From the NCBI GenBank assembly GCA_020636505.1, contig JACJXR010000001.1:310001-374000 (forward strand): a stretch of 64,000 nucleotides of DNA. The letters run 5' to 3'. The position numbers were made by a program, and so were the translations under genes. Below, in pieces: positions 8,420 to 16,594 of this stretch (within the stretch, counting starts at the first letter, position 1; each line of letters opens with the position of its first letter). Below the pieces are notes generated by a model that was not told the DNA's origin, did no database searches, and saw only the letters and a program-made list of their open reading frames with translations. This DNA comes from Chitinophagales bacterium. Lineage in GTDB: Bacteria; Bacteroidota; Bacteroidia; Chitinophagales; Chitinophagaceae.

Positions 8420-9799
8420 ATGAAATACCTACTACCTATTCTGATGCTTAGCATAGCTACGCTCCAATTAAACGCTGCTCCTAAATTCAAAAACATCGAG
8501 GAGTTCAAAAAACACCTCAAAAGCCTAACGAAAGAAGAACATCGTGCAAAAGCTAAAACAACTGCAACATATTGGCGATTGAGTTCTTCGAGCGGATACC
8601 AAGACAATGGCAACGGCTTGGCAATCACAGACAGTGCCATTTATAAGTATTCAAACGCACGCTCATCGTCTTTTGATTATTACTATCTCGGGTATTATAA
8701 TGACGGACTTGACCAAGAAGACAATGATGTAAACGCCGACACCTGTTTCCTTTTCAGTGACAATGGGAGTGGGTTTGAGCTAAACGAGCGATATATTTCT
8801 ACGTATAACTCGACCAACAAGAGAACCAGCTTCTTAGCAGCTGAAGGCTCTAGCCCCGTATTCACAAACAAGTTGCGTGAGGTAGGCACATATGATGCAA
8901 ATGGTAACTTAATCGTTCATACATACCAATTTTGGAATACCTCTACAAGCAGTTGGGCGGATGCTTTCAGTTATTATTACAAATACAACGGTCAAAACAA
9001 ACTTCTTGTAGACAGCGGGTACAACCACACCACATCAAAAGTCGACTACAAAGCAGTATACAATTATGATATGAACGGCAATGTAACAGATGGTACTTAC
9101 TTTAGTTGGAATAACAGCAGCTGGGACTCATCGTATATGGCCGCTTTTGAATATGATGTCAATAATCGTGAAGTGAAGAGCACTTACGCACAATATGTAA
9201 ACAACATGTGGCGCAATGCTTACAAAGACAGCAATGCATACCACAAAACCACCGACATTATCAACTTTACTACAGCCCAACAATGGGACACAGTTGCAAA
9301 CGAGTGGGTGAACAGATATCAAGAAACTCGAACATTCAACAGCATGGACAAACCGGCAACCGTCTTATACAGTTCGTGGGACACTACTCAAAAGCAATGG
9401 GATAAGGATACCGAATATGAGTACACATATAATAACAACGGCGATCCGATGTTAGAGGAAGGTTATGGTTTTACAAGCGGAACCAGACAACCCAATCCTA
9501 ATTATGTTGCTCATTATTATTATGAACACTACTTCAACGTGGGTGTAGCCGATGTCACATCAAACGAGGCGATTAACATATATCCCAACCCTGCAAGTAA
9601 TTATGTCTATGTGACATATGACAAGGGTATATCGGAAGTGGTATTGTATAACATACAAGGACAGATTACATCTAAAACATCAGGCAACAATGCCAATACA
9701 GTAACCATACAAACCAACAACCTGTTTAAAGGCCATTACGTTCTTCAAGTAAGAACAGCTGATAACAACACGATAAATAAACGTGTAGTACTGCAATAG
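8420..9799 (+). CDS. T9SS cargo protein with YD-like tryptophan repeats
   Basis: The 459-residue protein starts MKYLLPILMLSIATLQLNA (signal peptide). The region from about 120 to 370 is made of four to five repeats of about 40-45 residues, each with Y.YD..GN followed by W......W (for example YDMNGNVTDGTYFSWNN), resembling YD or DUF-type strand repeats of Bacteroidota surface proteins. It ends with a type A T9SS sorting domain (INIYPNPASNYVYV ... GHYVLQVRTADNNTINKRVVL). It is therefore probably exported and cell-surface attached or released. The role is unknown. Its own promoter and a strong terminator make it a single-gene unit. Confidence 0.8.
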   Translation: MKYLLPILMLSIATLQLNAAPKFKNIEEFKKHLKSLTKEEHRAKAKTTATYWRLSSSSGYQDNGNGLAITDSAIYKYSNARSSSFDYYYLGYYNDGLDQEDNDVNADTCFLFSDNGSGFELNERYISTYNSTNKRTSFLAAEGSSPVFTNKLREVGTYDANGNLIVHTYQFWNTSTSSWADAFSYYYKYNGQNKLLVDSGYNHTTSKVDYKAVYNYDMNGNVTDGTYFSWNNSSWDSSYMAAFEYDVNNREVKSTYAQYVNNMWRNAYKDSNAYHKTTDIINFTTAQQWDTVANEWVNRYQETRTFNSMDKPATVLYSSWDTTQKQWDKDTEYEYTYNNNGDPMLEEGYGFTSGTRQPNPNYVAHYYYEHYFNVGVADVTSNEAINIYPNPASNYVYVTYDKGISEVVLYNIQGQITSKTSGNNANTVTIQTNNLFKGHYVLQVRTADNNTINKRVVLQ

Positions 9800-9827
9800 A
9801 GTGCAATAACTTCTTCGTAAACAAATA

Positions 9828-9862
9828 AAAACCAACCACTTATATGACAAGTGGTTGGTTTT
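9828..9862 (+). terminator. Terminator after the T9SS cargo gene
   Basis: AAAACCAACCACTT and AAGTGGTTGGTTTT form a perfect 14-bp stem around a 7-nt loop, with A and T runs on the two sides. Confidence 0.75.
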
Positions 9863-9929
9863 GTGCTTTTAGATATGATCTTAGCTTAATATTTTTGCGA
9901 GCATTTCAATAAAATCGGAAAAATCACCT

Positions 9930-9938
9930 TACCTTTGC
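9930..9938 (+). promoter_or_regulatory. Promoter -7 box of the rpsF operon
   Basis: TACCTTTGC fits TAnnTTTGC exactly. A weak -33 element TTTC ends at 9907, 22 bp away. Transcription would start near 9945, just before the folded leader. Confidence 0.6.
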
Positions 9939-9950
9939 ACTCCCTGAAAA

Positions 9951-9990
9951 GTTCGGCTATCCTAACGGATATCCAGATGTTGTGCCGGAC
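9951..9990 (+). ncRNA. Structured mRNA leader of rpsF, possible S6:S18 autoregulatory element
   Basis: GTTCGGC (9951-9957) pairs with GCCGGAC (9984-9990). Inside it TATCC (9958-9962) pairs with GGATA (9967-9971) around a TAAC loop, leaving a 12-nt unpaired strand. It sits between the promoter and rpsF. S6:S18 is known in many bacteria to repress its own operon through a leader with a CCG-containing bulge; a CCG occurs here at 9985-9987. The identification is by position and shape only. Confidence 0.42.
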
Positions 9991-10024
9991 TGAAGGAACA
10001 ATTGTTAACTTTTAATAATTAATT

Positions 10025-10393
10025 ATGTCAACAGATGCACTTCGTGACTACGAAATGATGATCATCTTTACACCTGTCTTAGCAGAAGATGATTACAAGA
10101 CCGCACAAAAGAAGTATGCGGACTACATCACAGAAAAAGGTGGTAAAATAGTACACCAAAACGCTTGGGGCTTACGCTCACTTTCTTACCCGATCGAGAA
10201 AAAAACAACAGGTCTTTACTGGGTTGTAGAATACCAAGCAACTCCTGAAATGAACGGTGACATGGAAACGCAAATGAATCGTGATGAAGCGATCATGCGC
10301 CATATGATCACCAAATTGGACAAGTATGCAGTTGAGTACAACGCCAAAAGGCGTAACAAAACCGCTACTGTTGAGGAAACTGCAACCGCTTAA
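10025..10393 (+). CDS. rpsF: 30S ribosomal protein bS6
   Basis: This is ribosomal protein S6 (122 residues), which binds S18 and the central domain of 16S rRNA. The N-terminus YEMMIIFTPVLAEDD and the block GKIVHQNAWGLRSLSYPIEKKTTGLYWVVEY are diagnostic, and the C-terminal extension is of usual Bacteroidota length. No Shine-Dalgarno sequence precedes the ATG, as is common in this phylum. It is first in rpsF-rpsR-rplI. Confidence 0.97.
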   Translation: MSTDALRDYEMMIIFTPVLAEDDYKTAQKKYADYITEKGGKIVHQNAWGLRSLSYPIEKKTTGLYWVVEYQATPEMNGDMETQMNRDEAIMRHMITKLDKYAVEYNAKRRNKTATVEETATA

Positions 10394-10416
10394 TTACCAC
10401 AAAAAATTCTTGAACA

Positions 10417-10683
10417 ATGGCTAGACAAAACGATATAAAATTCCTGACAACCACCCGTGTTGAGAAGCGTCCAAAGAAATATTGCCGCTTCAAAAAAATG
10501 GGTATCAAGTATATTGACTACAAAGACGCTGAGTTTTTGAAGAAGTTCATCAACGAACAAGGTAAAATGCTTCCTCGTCGTATCACAGGTAACTCTCTGA
10601 AGTACCAACGCAAGGTGGCACAAGCAATTAAAAAGGCACGCCAAATGGCTTTGTTGCCTTATGTAACTGACCTTTTAAAGTAG
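10417..10683 (+). CDS. rpsR: 30S ribosomal protein bS18
   Basis: S18 (88 residues) forms a heterodimer with S6 on the 30S platform. It has the conserved core KKYCRFKKMGIKYIDYKDAEFLKKFINEQGKMLPRRITGNS and KYQRKVAQAIKKARQMALLPY. The gene lies 23 bp after rpsF and 9 bp before rplI. A single zinc-type cysteine remains in YCRF, so this is the form without a full zinc site. Confidence 0.97.
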   Translation: MARQNDIKFLTTTRVEKRPKKYCRFKKMGIKYIDYKDAEFLKKFINEQGKMLPRRITGNSLKYQRKVAQAIKKARQMALLPYVTDLLK

Positions 10684-10692
10684 AAAACAGTC

Positions 10693-11139
10693 ATGGAAGT
10701 AATATTAATAAAAGACGTAGATAACTTGGGCGCAGCCCATGAACTAGTGGAAGTGAAACCGGGATATGCCCGCAACTTCCTGATACCTCAGAAGTACGCT
10801 ATCGAAGCCAGTTCTTCAAACAAAAAAGAATTAGAAGAGCGTCGCAAGCAAATACAAAAGCGTGAAGAAGCTCTTATGGCTGAGATCGCCAAAGTTACCG
10901 AAGTGTTGAAAGCAAGCCCTGTAAAGGTTGGTGCCAAAACAGGTACTTCAGGCAAGATATTCGGTTCTGTGACTTCTATACAACTTGGCCGTGCCATCCG
11001 CGAGCAGAAAGGTTACGAGATCGACCGCAAGCGTATCAGCATTGTTGACGAAGTGAAAGAAATAGGTACTTACAAAGCTCAAATCGACTTCGGTAAAGAA
11101 AGAGTTATTGAGATCGAGTTTGAAGTTGTAGGTGAATAA
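10693..11139 (+). CDS. rplI: 50S ribosomal protein bL9
   Basis: L9 (148 residues) binds 23S rRNA domain V and stretches between neighbouring ribosomes. It has the N-terminal domain MEVILIKDVDNLGAAHELVEVKPGYARNFLIP, a long connecting helix (about 45-75), and the C-terminal rRNA-binding domain with TGTSGKIFGSVTS. It is the last gene of the operon, with a terminator 20 bp later. Confidence 0.97.
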   Translation: MEVILIKDVDNLGAAHELVEVKPGYARNFLIPQKYAIEASSSNKKELEERRKQIQKREEALMAEIAKVTEVLKASPVKVGAKTGTSGKIFGSVTSIQLGRAIREQKGYEIDRKRISIVDEVKEIGTYKAQIDFGKERVIEIEFEVVGE

Positions 11140-11158
11140 TCGAACAGCTTTATATAAT

Positions 11159-11190
11159 AAAAAAGCGGAGCAAAATTGCTCCGCTTTTTT
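11159..11190 (+). terminator. Terminator shared by rplI and the convergent secreted-protein gene
   Basis: AAAAGCGGAGCAA and TTGCTCCGCTTTT form a 13-bp stem around a 4-nt loop with flanking A and T runs. It is symmetrical, so it can end transcripts from both sides. Confidence 0.8.
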
Positions 11191-11211
11191 TATTGGAATG
11201 AAATATGAGTA

Positions 11212-12135
11212 TTACCTGACTATCTTAAACTGCTTGGTTTCCATTATATCTTCGTTCATAACTTTGATAATGTAAGTACCATCTGCAAAACGGTTCAAAT
11301 CAATCGTCACAGGAACTTTACTTAGCACTTTTTTGCTCTCATATAGTAAACTACCATTAATACTGTATATGGCGATATCGACTGTACTCGTCACATCATT
11401 TCTGAAACCAACTTTGATATGGTCTTGTGCGGGACTCGGGTATACCATTATATTGTTGCTGTTAGGCACAACTTGTGCAACACCAGATGACGTATCTGAT
11501 GTATCAGCAGTTCTATAATACACCATCAATGCAGGTCTTCTATTGGTATCTGTTGAGTTCGGCGAATGAAATATCATGGAGTTATAATAGGCGCTCTCGT
11601 TTTTGTTTTTAAACGCAAAACCATAATTGCCTTGTTGGTACATATCCTTTACCATTCCAGATACATCAATATGAAGGAAATCTTTTGACAGTACATTCGT
11701 TTGTGGCAAAACAACTTCATTGGTAGATGTAACAGATGGTTGGTTATTCCACAGGGTTAACGAATCCACCCAAGACGAAGTAACCCTGCGAATAACAGAA
11801 CTATTGTCTGTTCCATAGATGGGTTTATTTGCATAACCGAATGTGGATGCATTATCTGCATACAAATCCAAAAAAGCGGAATCGACTGTGGCATTTGTCG
11901 GTATTGATGATAGGTCAAACTTCAAATAAGAACGCCAAGCACCCGATTTACCATTACCTGTCCAATATGCCGTTACAATATTAACAGATTTATTACCTAC
12001 TGTTGTAGGGTATGGGAATGAGACACCTCCCAAATAACAATCTGAAGGGCCGGGTTTCAAGACCAATGTGTCGCTTTTGGCAGAAGCTGCGACATACATC
12101 AATGTCATTAGAATTAGAGCTAAAGGTTTTTTCAT
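11212..12135 (-). CDS. T9SS cargo protein with a DNRLRE-type domain
   Basis: The protein (about 307 residues from ATG 12135; another ATG lies two codons upstream) starts with a signal peptide KKPLALILMTLMYVAASA. Residues 22-210 form a DNRLRE/CBM96-like beta-sandwich, recognised by RSYLKFDLSSIPTNATVDSAFLDLYA, the W..SLTLWNNQPS segment and the final RRPALMVYY. This domain is common in cell-surface and carbohydrate-related secreted proteins. The C-terminus is a type A T9SS sorting domain (NIMVYPSPAQDHIKVGF ... YIIKVMNEDIMETKQFKIVR). No catalytic domain is present, so the role is probably structural or ligand binding. Confidence 0.8.
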   Translation of the reverse strand: MKKPLALILMTLMYVAASAKSDTLVLKPGPSDCYLGGVSFPYPTTVGNKSVNIVTAYWTGNGKSGAWRSYLKFDLSSIPTNATVDSAFLDLYADNASTFGYANKPIYGTDNSSVIRRVTSSWVDSLTLWNNQPSVTSTNEVVLPQTNVLSKDFLHIDVSGMVKDMYQQGNYGFAFKNKNESAYYNSMIFHSPNSTDTNRRPALMVYYRTADTSDTSSGVAQVVPNSNNIMVYPSPAQDHIKVGFRNDVTSTVDIAIYSINGSLLYESKKVLSKVPVTIDLNRFADGTYIIKVMNEDIMETKQFKIVR

Positions 12136-12191
12136 ATACATATCATTTAGTTACAATATTACACTTTTGGTTTCATATTCTGAGTAGTAAT

Positions 12192-12484
12192 CTATCTCAA
12201 TCTGTGTATTTTTCTTCCGTTCTGCATAAGGCTCTCGATAAAACCGGTCGACTCCAAATGCTGCTTGACACAAACCGTGTACCACTCCACTGAACCGGTG
12301 AATTCTATACTGTTCATATCCATTTCTTCCTTAATGCCGGCAGCAATATCGGTATAAGACATCCCCTCTGAGCCCTTAAGGATATTAAGGATTATACCTT
12401 CGAACATATCATAAATAGCTTTGCTTATTGCAGGAGCTTTTTCCCGTCCGGGTGTATCAGTTGTATTTTGTCCTTAACAGCCAT
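12192..12484 (-). pseudogene. DUF6958-like small protein gene, broken by a one-base frameshift
   Basis: From ATG 12484 the frame reads MAVKDKIQLIHPDGKK and then meets TAA. The other frame continues as APAISKAIYDMFEGIILNIL and runs 70 residues to the stop at 12192. Adding one A to the A5 run (12438-12442 in plus coordinates) restores a 97-residue protein with the pattern I recall for DUF6958 proteins: an HPdGKK.p.IsK..Y start and a GSVEWYTVCVKQHLESTGFIE end, suggesting a winged-helix-like fold. Either the gene is a recent pseudogene, or the base call in the run is wrong, or a shorter product starts at ATG 12407. The function of the family is unknown. Confidence 0.62.
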
Positions 12485-12593
12485 TGTCTTGTAAGAATGT
12501 CCTCACGATATTACAACATACTATTAAATAGACGGTTAACATATTGTTACCTATATATATACATGACATACCGGAAAACATGATACAATATTG

Positions 12594-12602
12594 TACCTTT
12601 GC
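12594..12602 (+). promoter_or_regulatory. Promoter -7 box of panD
   Basis: TACCTTTGC matches the Bacteroidota consensus exactly. It ends only 6 bp before the panD ATG at 12609, implying a leaderless or nearly leaderless transcript. No good -33 box is visible. Confidence 0.52.
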
Positions 12603-12608
12603 GCCGCT

Positions 12609-12953
12609 ATGCAGATAGAAGTAATGAAGTCGAAGATTCACCGTGTACGTGTGACAGAGGCCAACCTGCACTATATGGGCAGTATTACCATCGATGAAGA
12701 TCTGATGGATGCCGCAGAACTGTTGGAGCATGAGAAAGTACAGGTTTTGAACATAGAGAACGGTGAGCGACTTGAGACATATGTTATCAGAGGAACAAGA
12801 GGGTCTGGGATGATATGCATGAACGGGCCTGCCTCAAGAAAAGTTGCAGTAGGCGATACGGTTATTATCATTTCTTACGCGGCGATGGACCGCGAACAAG
12901 CCAAAAAGCATGAACCTATCGTAATATTCCCTAAAGAGGATAACAGACTGTAA
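12609..12953 (+). CDS. panD: Aspartate 1-decarboxylase precursor
   Basis: PanD makes beta-alanine from L-aspartate for pantothenate and coenzyme A synthesis. It is made as a proenzyme that cleaves itself between G24 and S25 (HYMGSITID), the serine becoming the pyruvoyl cofactor. Length is 114 residues, as usual. K9 and the ERLETYV and NGPASRKVAVGDTVIIISY blocks are present. I reject the in-frame TTG at 12591 because it falls in the promoter -7 box. The next gene begins 12 bp downstream, and together with hldE-C these may form one transcript. Confidence 0.94.
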   Translation: MQIEVMKSKIHRVRVTEANLHYMGSITIDEDLMDAAELLEHEKVQVLNIENGERLETYVIRGTRGSGMICMNGPASRKVAVGDTVIIISYAAMDREQAKKHEPIVIFPKEDNRL

Positions 12954-12965
12954 CTTTAAGAACGC

Positions 12966-13976
12966 ATGAATAGAAAGCTCCTAGTAACAATACTGCAGTA
13001 CATTGTTTTTCTTGGTTTGGGTGTGGCCATCATATTTTATATGTCAAGCCAACTGTCCGACGAACAGAAGAACAGCATGATGGCTGCGATTCAAGGAGTG
13101 AGGATATGGTTGTTGGTACCAATATTCATTGCAGGTTTTTTGTCTCACTACGTAAGAGCCCTGAGGTGGAAACTCCTTTTGCAAGAGGTGGACATTTGTC
13201 CATCCACCACCAATACCACATTTGCGGTTCTTATCGGCTATATCACAAACCTTGTACTGCCAAGAGCAGGTGAGGTGGCCAAATGTACTGTACTGGCCAG
13301 GTACGAGAAAGTACCTGCTGACAAAATGATAGGTACAATAGTGGCCGAGCGTGCCTTCGATGTACTTTGCCTACTCATTATAACCTTTACAGCATTTTTA
13401 CTTCAGGCCGATGTTATAGGCGACTACGCTACAGACCTATTAGGCAAAGTATCCGAAAAGACCAATGTTTTCGTATTTGTATTGATTGCAGGCCTATTGA
13501 TGATAGTGACACTGGTATTGGTGTACCGTAGGTTCAGAGATTCCAAGATCGGTAAGTTCATCAAAGGGCTATCCGACGGTGTCAAATCCATTCTCAACCT
13601 TAAAACAAGGGGCAAGTTCATTATTTATACAATACTGCTATGGGGTTTGTATTGGATACTGGTATGGATAGGTTTTTGGAGCATGGACGAGCTTGACCAT
13701 TTATCAGGCTCATGCGCACTTGTTGTGTTGGTGTTTGGAAGCATCGGCATGATAGCCACACAGGGCGGCATAGGTGCATACCCTTACCTTGTAGGTAAAA
13801 TACTGTTGTTCTACAATATTGCAGAGGCTCATGGTCTGGCCTTTGGTTGGGTATCGTGGACGGTACAAACAGGAATTGTTGTGGTCTTGGGTGTTATTTC
13901 CTTAATATTGTTACCGATATACAACAATAACAGGGCTAATGCAAAAGCTTCAGTGGATACAAAACAAGATTCTTAA
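12966..13976 (+). CDS. Flippase-like membrane protein (YbhN/AglD, LPG-synthase transmembrane-domain family)
   Basis: The 336-residue protein has about eight membrane segments and the family signatures HYVRALRWKLLLQEVD near residue 60, GYITNLVLPRAGEVAKCTVLARYEKVPADKMIGTIVAERAFD near 90-130, and GGIGAYPYLVGK near 265. Related proteins are thought to move or synthesise lipid-linked molecules. No soluble LPG synthase domain is attached. It follows panD after 12 bp, and its 3' end overlaps the heptose adenylyltransferase gene by 38 bp, which suggests envelope lipid or glycan work. Confidence 0.85.
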   Translation: MNRKLLVTILQYIVFLGLGVAIIFYMSSQLSDEQKNSMMAAIQGVRIWLLVPIFIAGFLSHYVRALRWKLLLQEVDICPSTTNTTFAVLIGYITNLVLPRAGEVAKCTVLARYEKVPADKMIGTIVAERAFDVLCLLIITFTAFLLQADVIGDYATDLLGKVSEKTNVFVFVLIAGLLMIVTLVLVYRRFRDSKIGKFIKGLSDGVKSILNLKTRGKFIIYTILLWGLYWILVWIGFWSMDELDHLSGSCALVVLVFGSIGMIATQGGIGAYPYLVGKILLFYNIAEAHGLAFGWVSWTVQTGIVVVLGVISLILLPIYNNNRANAKASVDTKQDS

Positions 13977-14430
13977 TTCCGATGACCTTAAGCGCATATG
14001 CAATGTATGGCGTTCCACAGGCAATAAGATAGTATTCACAAACGGCTGTTTCGATATACTCCATCACGGACATATTCATCTACTGGCCGAAGCTGCGAGC
14101 TTGGGTAATAAGCTGATAGTTGGATTGAATACTGACAGCTCAGTTAGAAAGCTGAAAGGGGCCGACAGGCCTGTAACTCAAGAAAATGACAGAGCATTAC
14201 AATTGGCTGCCATGTTGGTGGTGGATGCGGTTTGCTTTTTCGATGAAGAAACTCCCGAAGAGTTGATAAAAACAGTTACACCCGACGTATTGGTCAAAGG
14301 TGGCGACTATGAGATAAAAGACATAGTAGGAGCCGACTATGTGCAAAGCCATGGAGGTACTGTCACTACCATACCATTCGTGCAGGGTTATTCCACCAGC
14401 TCTATTCTTGAGCGTATTAAGAAATTGTAA
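13939..14430 (+). CDS. rfaE2: D-glycero-beta-D-manno-heptose 1-phosphate adenylyltransferase
   Basis: This single-domain nucleotidyltransferase (163 residues) corresponds to the C-terminal half of HldE. It forms ADP-heptose for lipopolysaccharide core or surface glycan. The HxGH ATP-binding motif appears in FTNGCFDILHHGHIHLL, and the family blocks LIVGLNTDSSVRKLKG, RPVTQENDRALQLAAM and VLVKGGDY follow, ending QGYSTSSILERIK. The kinase half (RfaE1) is not in the window. The ATG at 13939 lies inside the preceding gene in another frame. A start at a later codon is possible, but the conserved domain begins only about 15 residues in. Confidence 0.92.
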   Translation: MQKLQWIQNKILNSDDLKRICNVWRSTGNKIVFTNGCFDILHHGHIHLLAEAASLGNKLIVGLNTDSSVRKLKGADRPVTQENDRALQLAAMLVVDAVCFFDEETPEELIKTVTPDVLVKGGDYEIKDIVGADYVQSHGGTVTTIPFVQGYSTSSILERIKKL

Positions 14431-14453
14431 ATAATGTGTTTTGTATCTTAGAT

Positions 14454-14487
14454 TTTGCGCTACAACACTTTGTGGCTGTTAGCTTTG
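14454..14487 (+). promoter_or_regulatory. Promoter of ppk1-ppx
   Basis: TTTG (14454-14457) and TAGCTTTG (14480-14487) are separated by 22 bp. The GTG start of ppk1 is 29 bp downstream of the -7 box. Confidence 0.52.
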
Positions 14488-14515
14488 TGAGACGATAAAC
14501 AAAACACTTAGTAAC

Positions 14516-16594
14516 GTGAAATCGAGTAGACGTACCATTGCGAGAGATATAAGTTGGCTGTCATTCAATGCAAGAGTATTGCAGGAAGCAAGCGACCCCA
14601 ACAACTATATCTATGAACGCTTGAAGTTTATCGGCATATTCTCCAACAACCAAGATGAGTTTTTCAGAGTAAGGGTTGCGACACTCAGCAGAATGGTACG
14701 CTTGGGCAAAGCAGCAAGAGTACACTTGGAGCAAAACCCCGGAAAGATATTAGACAAGATACAGCAGTTGGTCATCTACCAACAAACCGTATTCGATGAA
14801 ACCTTTTCGGAGATCATCTCTGAACTTGAAAAGAAAAACATCTACATAAAAACAGAGCGACAACTAAGCAAAGAACAAAAAGAATTTGTCACAGGCTACT
14901 TCAACGATAAGGTACGAACTCAGATCATTCCCTTAATGATGGAGAGTATTCCTGAAATGCCATATTTGAGAGACAAATCCATATACTTGGCTTGTGTATT
15001 GGGGAATACCAAAAATCCTATGTTGCAACGTTATGCGTTGATAGAAATACCAAGAACGGTTTTACCAAGATTCATCATCATGCCGTCTGAACCGGGACAG
15101 CATGATATCATATTGCTTGAAGACATAATCAGATACAACCTACCCAACCTGTTCGCACCATTCGGGTTCAACAGATTTTTGGGATATATCATAAAAGTGA
15201 CAAGAGATGCGGAGTTGGACGTAGATAACGACATCAGCACCAACGTGATCGACGAGCTGGAGAAGGGCCTTAAAAACCGTAAGAAGGGAAGAGCCACCCG
15301 TTTTGTATTTGACAGAAACATCGATGGCAACTTGCTGAACTATTTGACCAAAAGACTTCAGCTTTCAAAAAACGATAACCTGATACCGGGCGGAAGGATA
15401 CACAACTTCAAAGACTTTATGGAATTCCCGTCAAGTGTTTTTGACGACCTGCAATCAAGGCCGAAACCATTTGTTCATCCGTTCTTACACCAACCTTGTA
15501 GAATAATGGAGGTAATGGAAAAGCAAGACATCATGCTCAACTTCCCTTATCATTCATTCGACCCAATAATAGACTTGTTGCGAGAGGCGGCCATCGACCC
15601 ATTCGTACAAAGCATTAAGATAACCTGCTACAGATTGGCGAAAGACTCCAAGATCATCAACGCACTGATAAACGCCGTGCGTAATGGTAAAAGTGTAACC
15701 GTTGTACTTGAGCTTTGGGCAAGGTTTGATGAAGAGGCCAACCTGAAATGGAAAGAGCGACTTGAGGAAGAAGGTGTGAATGTATTGTTGGGTATCCCCA
15801 ACATGAAGGTGCATGCAAAGATATGTGTTATCAAAAAGCGAGAGTTCAAAAGCACCAAGCAGTACGCATTCATATCAACCGGCAACTTCAATGAGAGTAC
15901 CGCCAAAGTATATGGAGACACTTGTTTGCTTACCACCAACAGAAGCTTCATTGCAGACATCAACAGGGTATTCACTGTGTTGGAAAATTCCAAGCCAAGT
16001 TTCGACCTGCTCCAAAAATGCACTGTACTGCCCGTATCTCCAATCAATATGCGAGACTACTTTGTCGCCATGATAGACAAAGAGATAAAAGCAGCCAAAA
16101 AAGGTCACGAAGCAAGTATCATAATAAAACTCAACAGCCTCGTTGACGAAATATTGATAGGCAAACTATACGATGCCGCAAAGGTGGGTGTGGATGTAAA
16201 ACTGATAATACGAAGCAACTGCTGTACCGTCTCGGAACAAAAGGCTTTCAAAAAACCGATATATGCCATCAGCATTGTGGATGGGTACCTTGAGCATTCC
16301 AGAATATTCGTATTTCACAATGGTGGCGACCCCAAAGTATTCATATCATCAGCCGACTGGATGGTACGCAACCTCGACCACAGGATTGAAGTGGCCTGCC
16401 CTATACTTGACAAAAACATCAAACAAGAATTGATAGACATCTTGAACATTCAACTGTCAGGCAACGTAAAAGCTCGTATATTAGATAATGAACAGAAAAA
16501 TGAGTATGTTCATCGTGAAGAAGGCGAACCCATAGTAAGGGCTCAGGAGGCCATCTACGAATACTTGTACAACAAACAATATAAAAAACGTTGA
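14516..16594 (+). CDS. ppk1: Polyphosphate kinase 1
   Basis: PPK1 polymerises the gamma-phosphate of ATP into polyphosphate at the membrane. The 692-residue protein has the N-terminal RDISWLSFNARVLQEA and FFRVRVATL, then two phospholipase-D-like catalytic halves: the first with the phosphohistidine in MKVHAKICVI (about residue 435) and TGNFNEST, the second with DGYLEHSRIFVFHNGG and SADWMVRNLDHRIEVACP. The start is GTG at 14516, supported by the promoter and the conserved N-terminus. The stop overlaps the TTG start of ppx as TTGA, so synthesis and hydrolysis enzymes are translationally linked. Confidence 0.96.
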   Translation: MKSSRRTIARDISWLSFNARVLQEASDPNNYIYERLKFIGIFSNNQDEFFRVRVATLSRMVRLGKAARVHLEQNPGKILDKIQQLVIYQQTVFDETFSEIISELEKKNIYIKTERQLSKEQKEFVTGYFNDKVRTQIIPLMMESIPEMPYLRDKSIYLACVLGNTKNPMLQRYALIEIPRTVLPRFIIMPSEPGQHDIILLEDIIRYNLPNLFAPFGFNRFLGYIIKVTRDAELDVDNDISTNVIDELEKGLKNRKKGRATRFVFDRNIDGNLLNYLTKRLQLSKNDNLIPGGRIHNFKDFMEFPSSVFDDLQSRPKPFVHPFLHQPCRIMEVMEKQDIMLNFPYHSFDPIIDLLREAAIDPFVQSIKITCYRLAKDSKIINALINAVRNGKSVTVVLELWARFDEEANLKWKERLEEEGVNVLLGIPNMKVHAKICVIKKREFKSTKQYAFISTGNFNESTAKVYGDTCLLTTNRSFIADINRVFTVLENSKPSFDLLQKCTVLPVSPINMRDYFVAMIDKEIKAAKKGHEASIIIKLNSLVDEILIGKLYDAAKVGVDVKLIIRSNCCTVSEQKAFKKPIYAISIVDGYLEHSRIFVFHNGGDPKVFISSADWMVRNLDHRIEVACPILDKNIKQELIDILNIQLSGNVKARILDNEQKNEYVHREEGEPIVRAQEAIYEYLYNKQYKKR

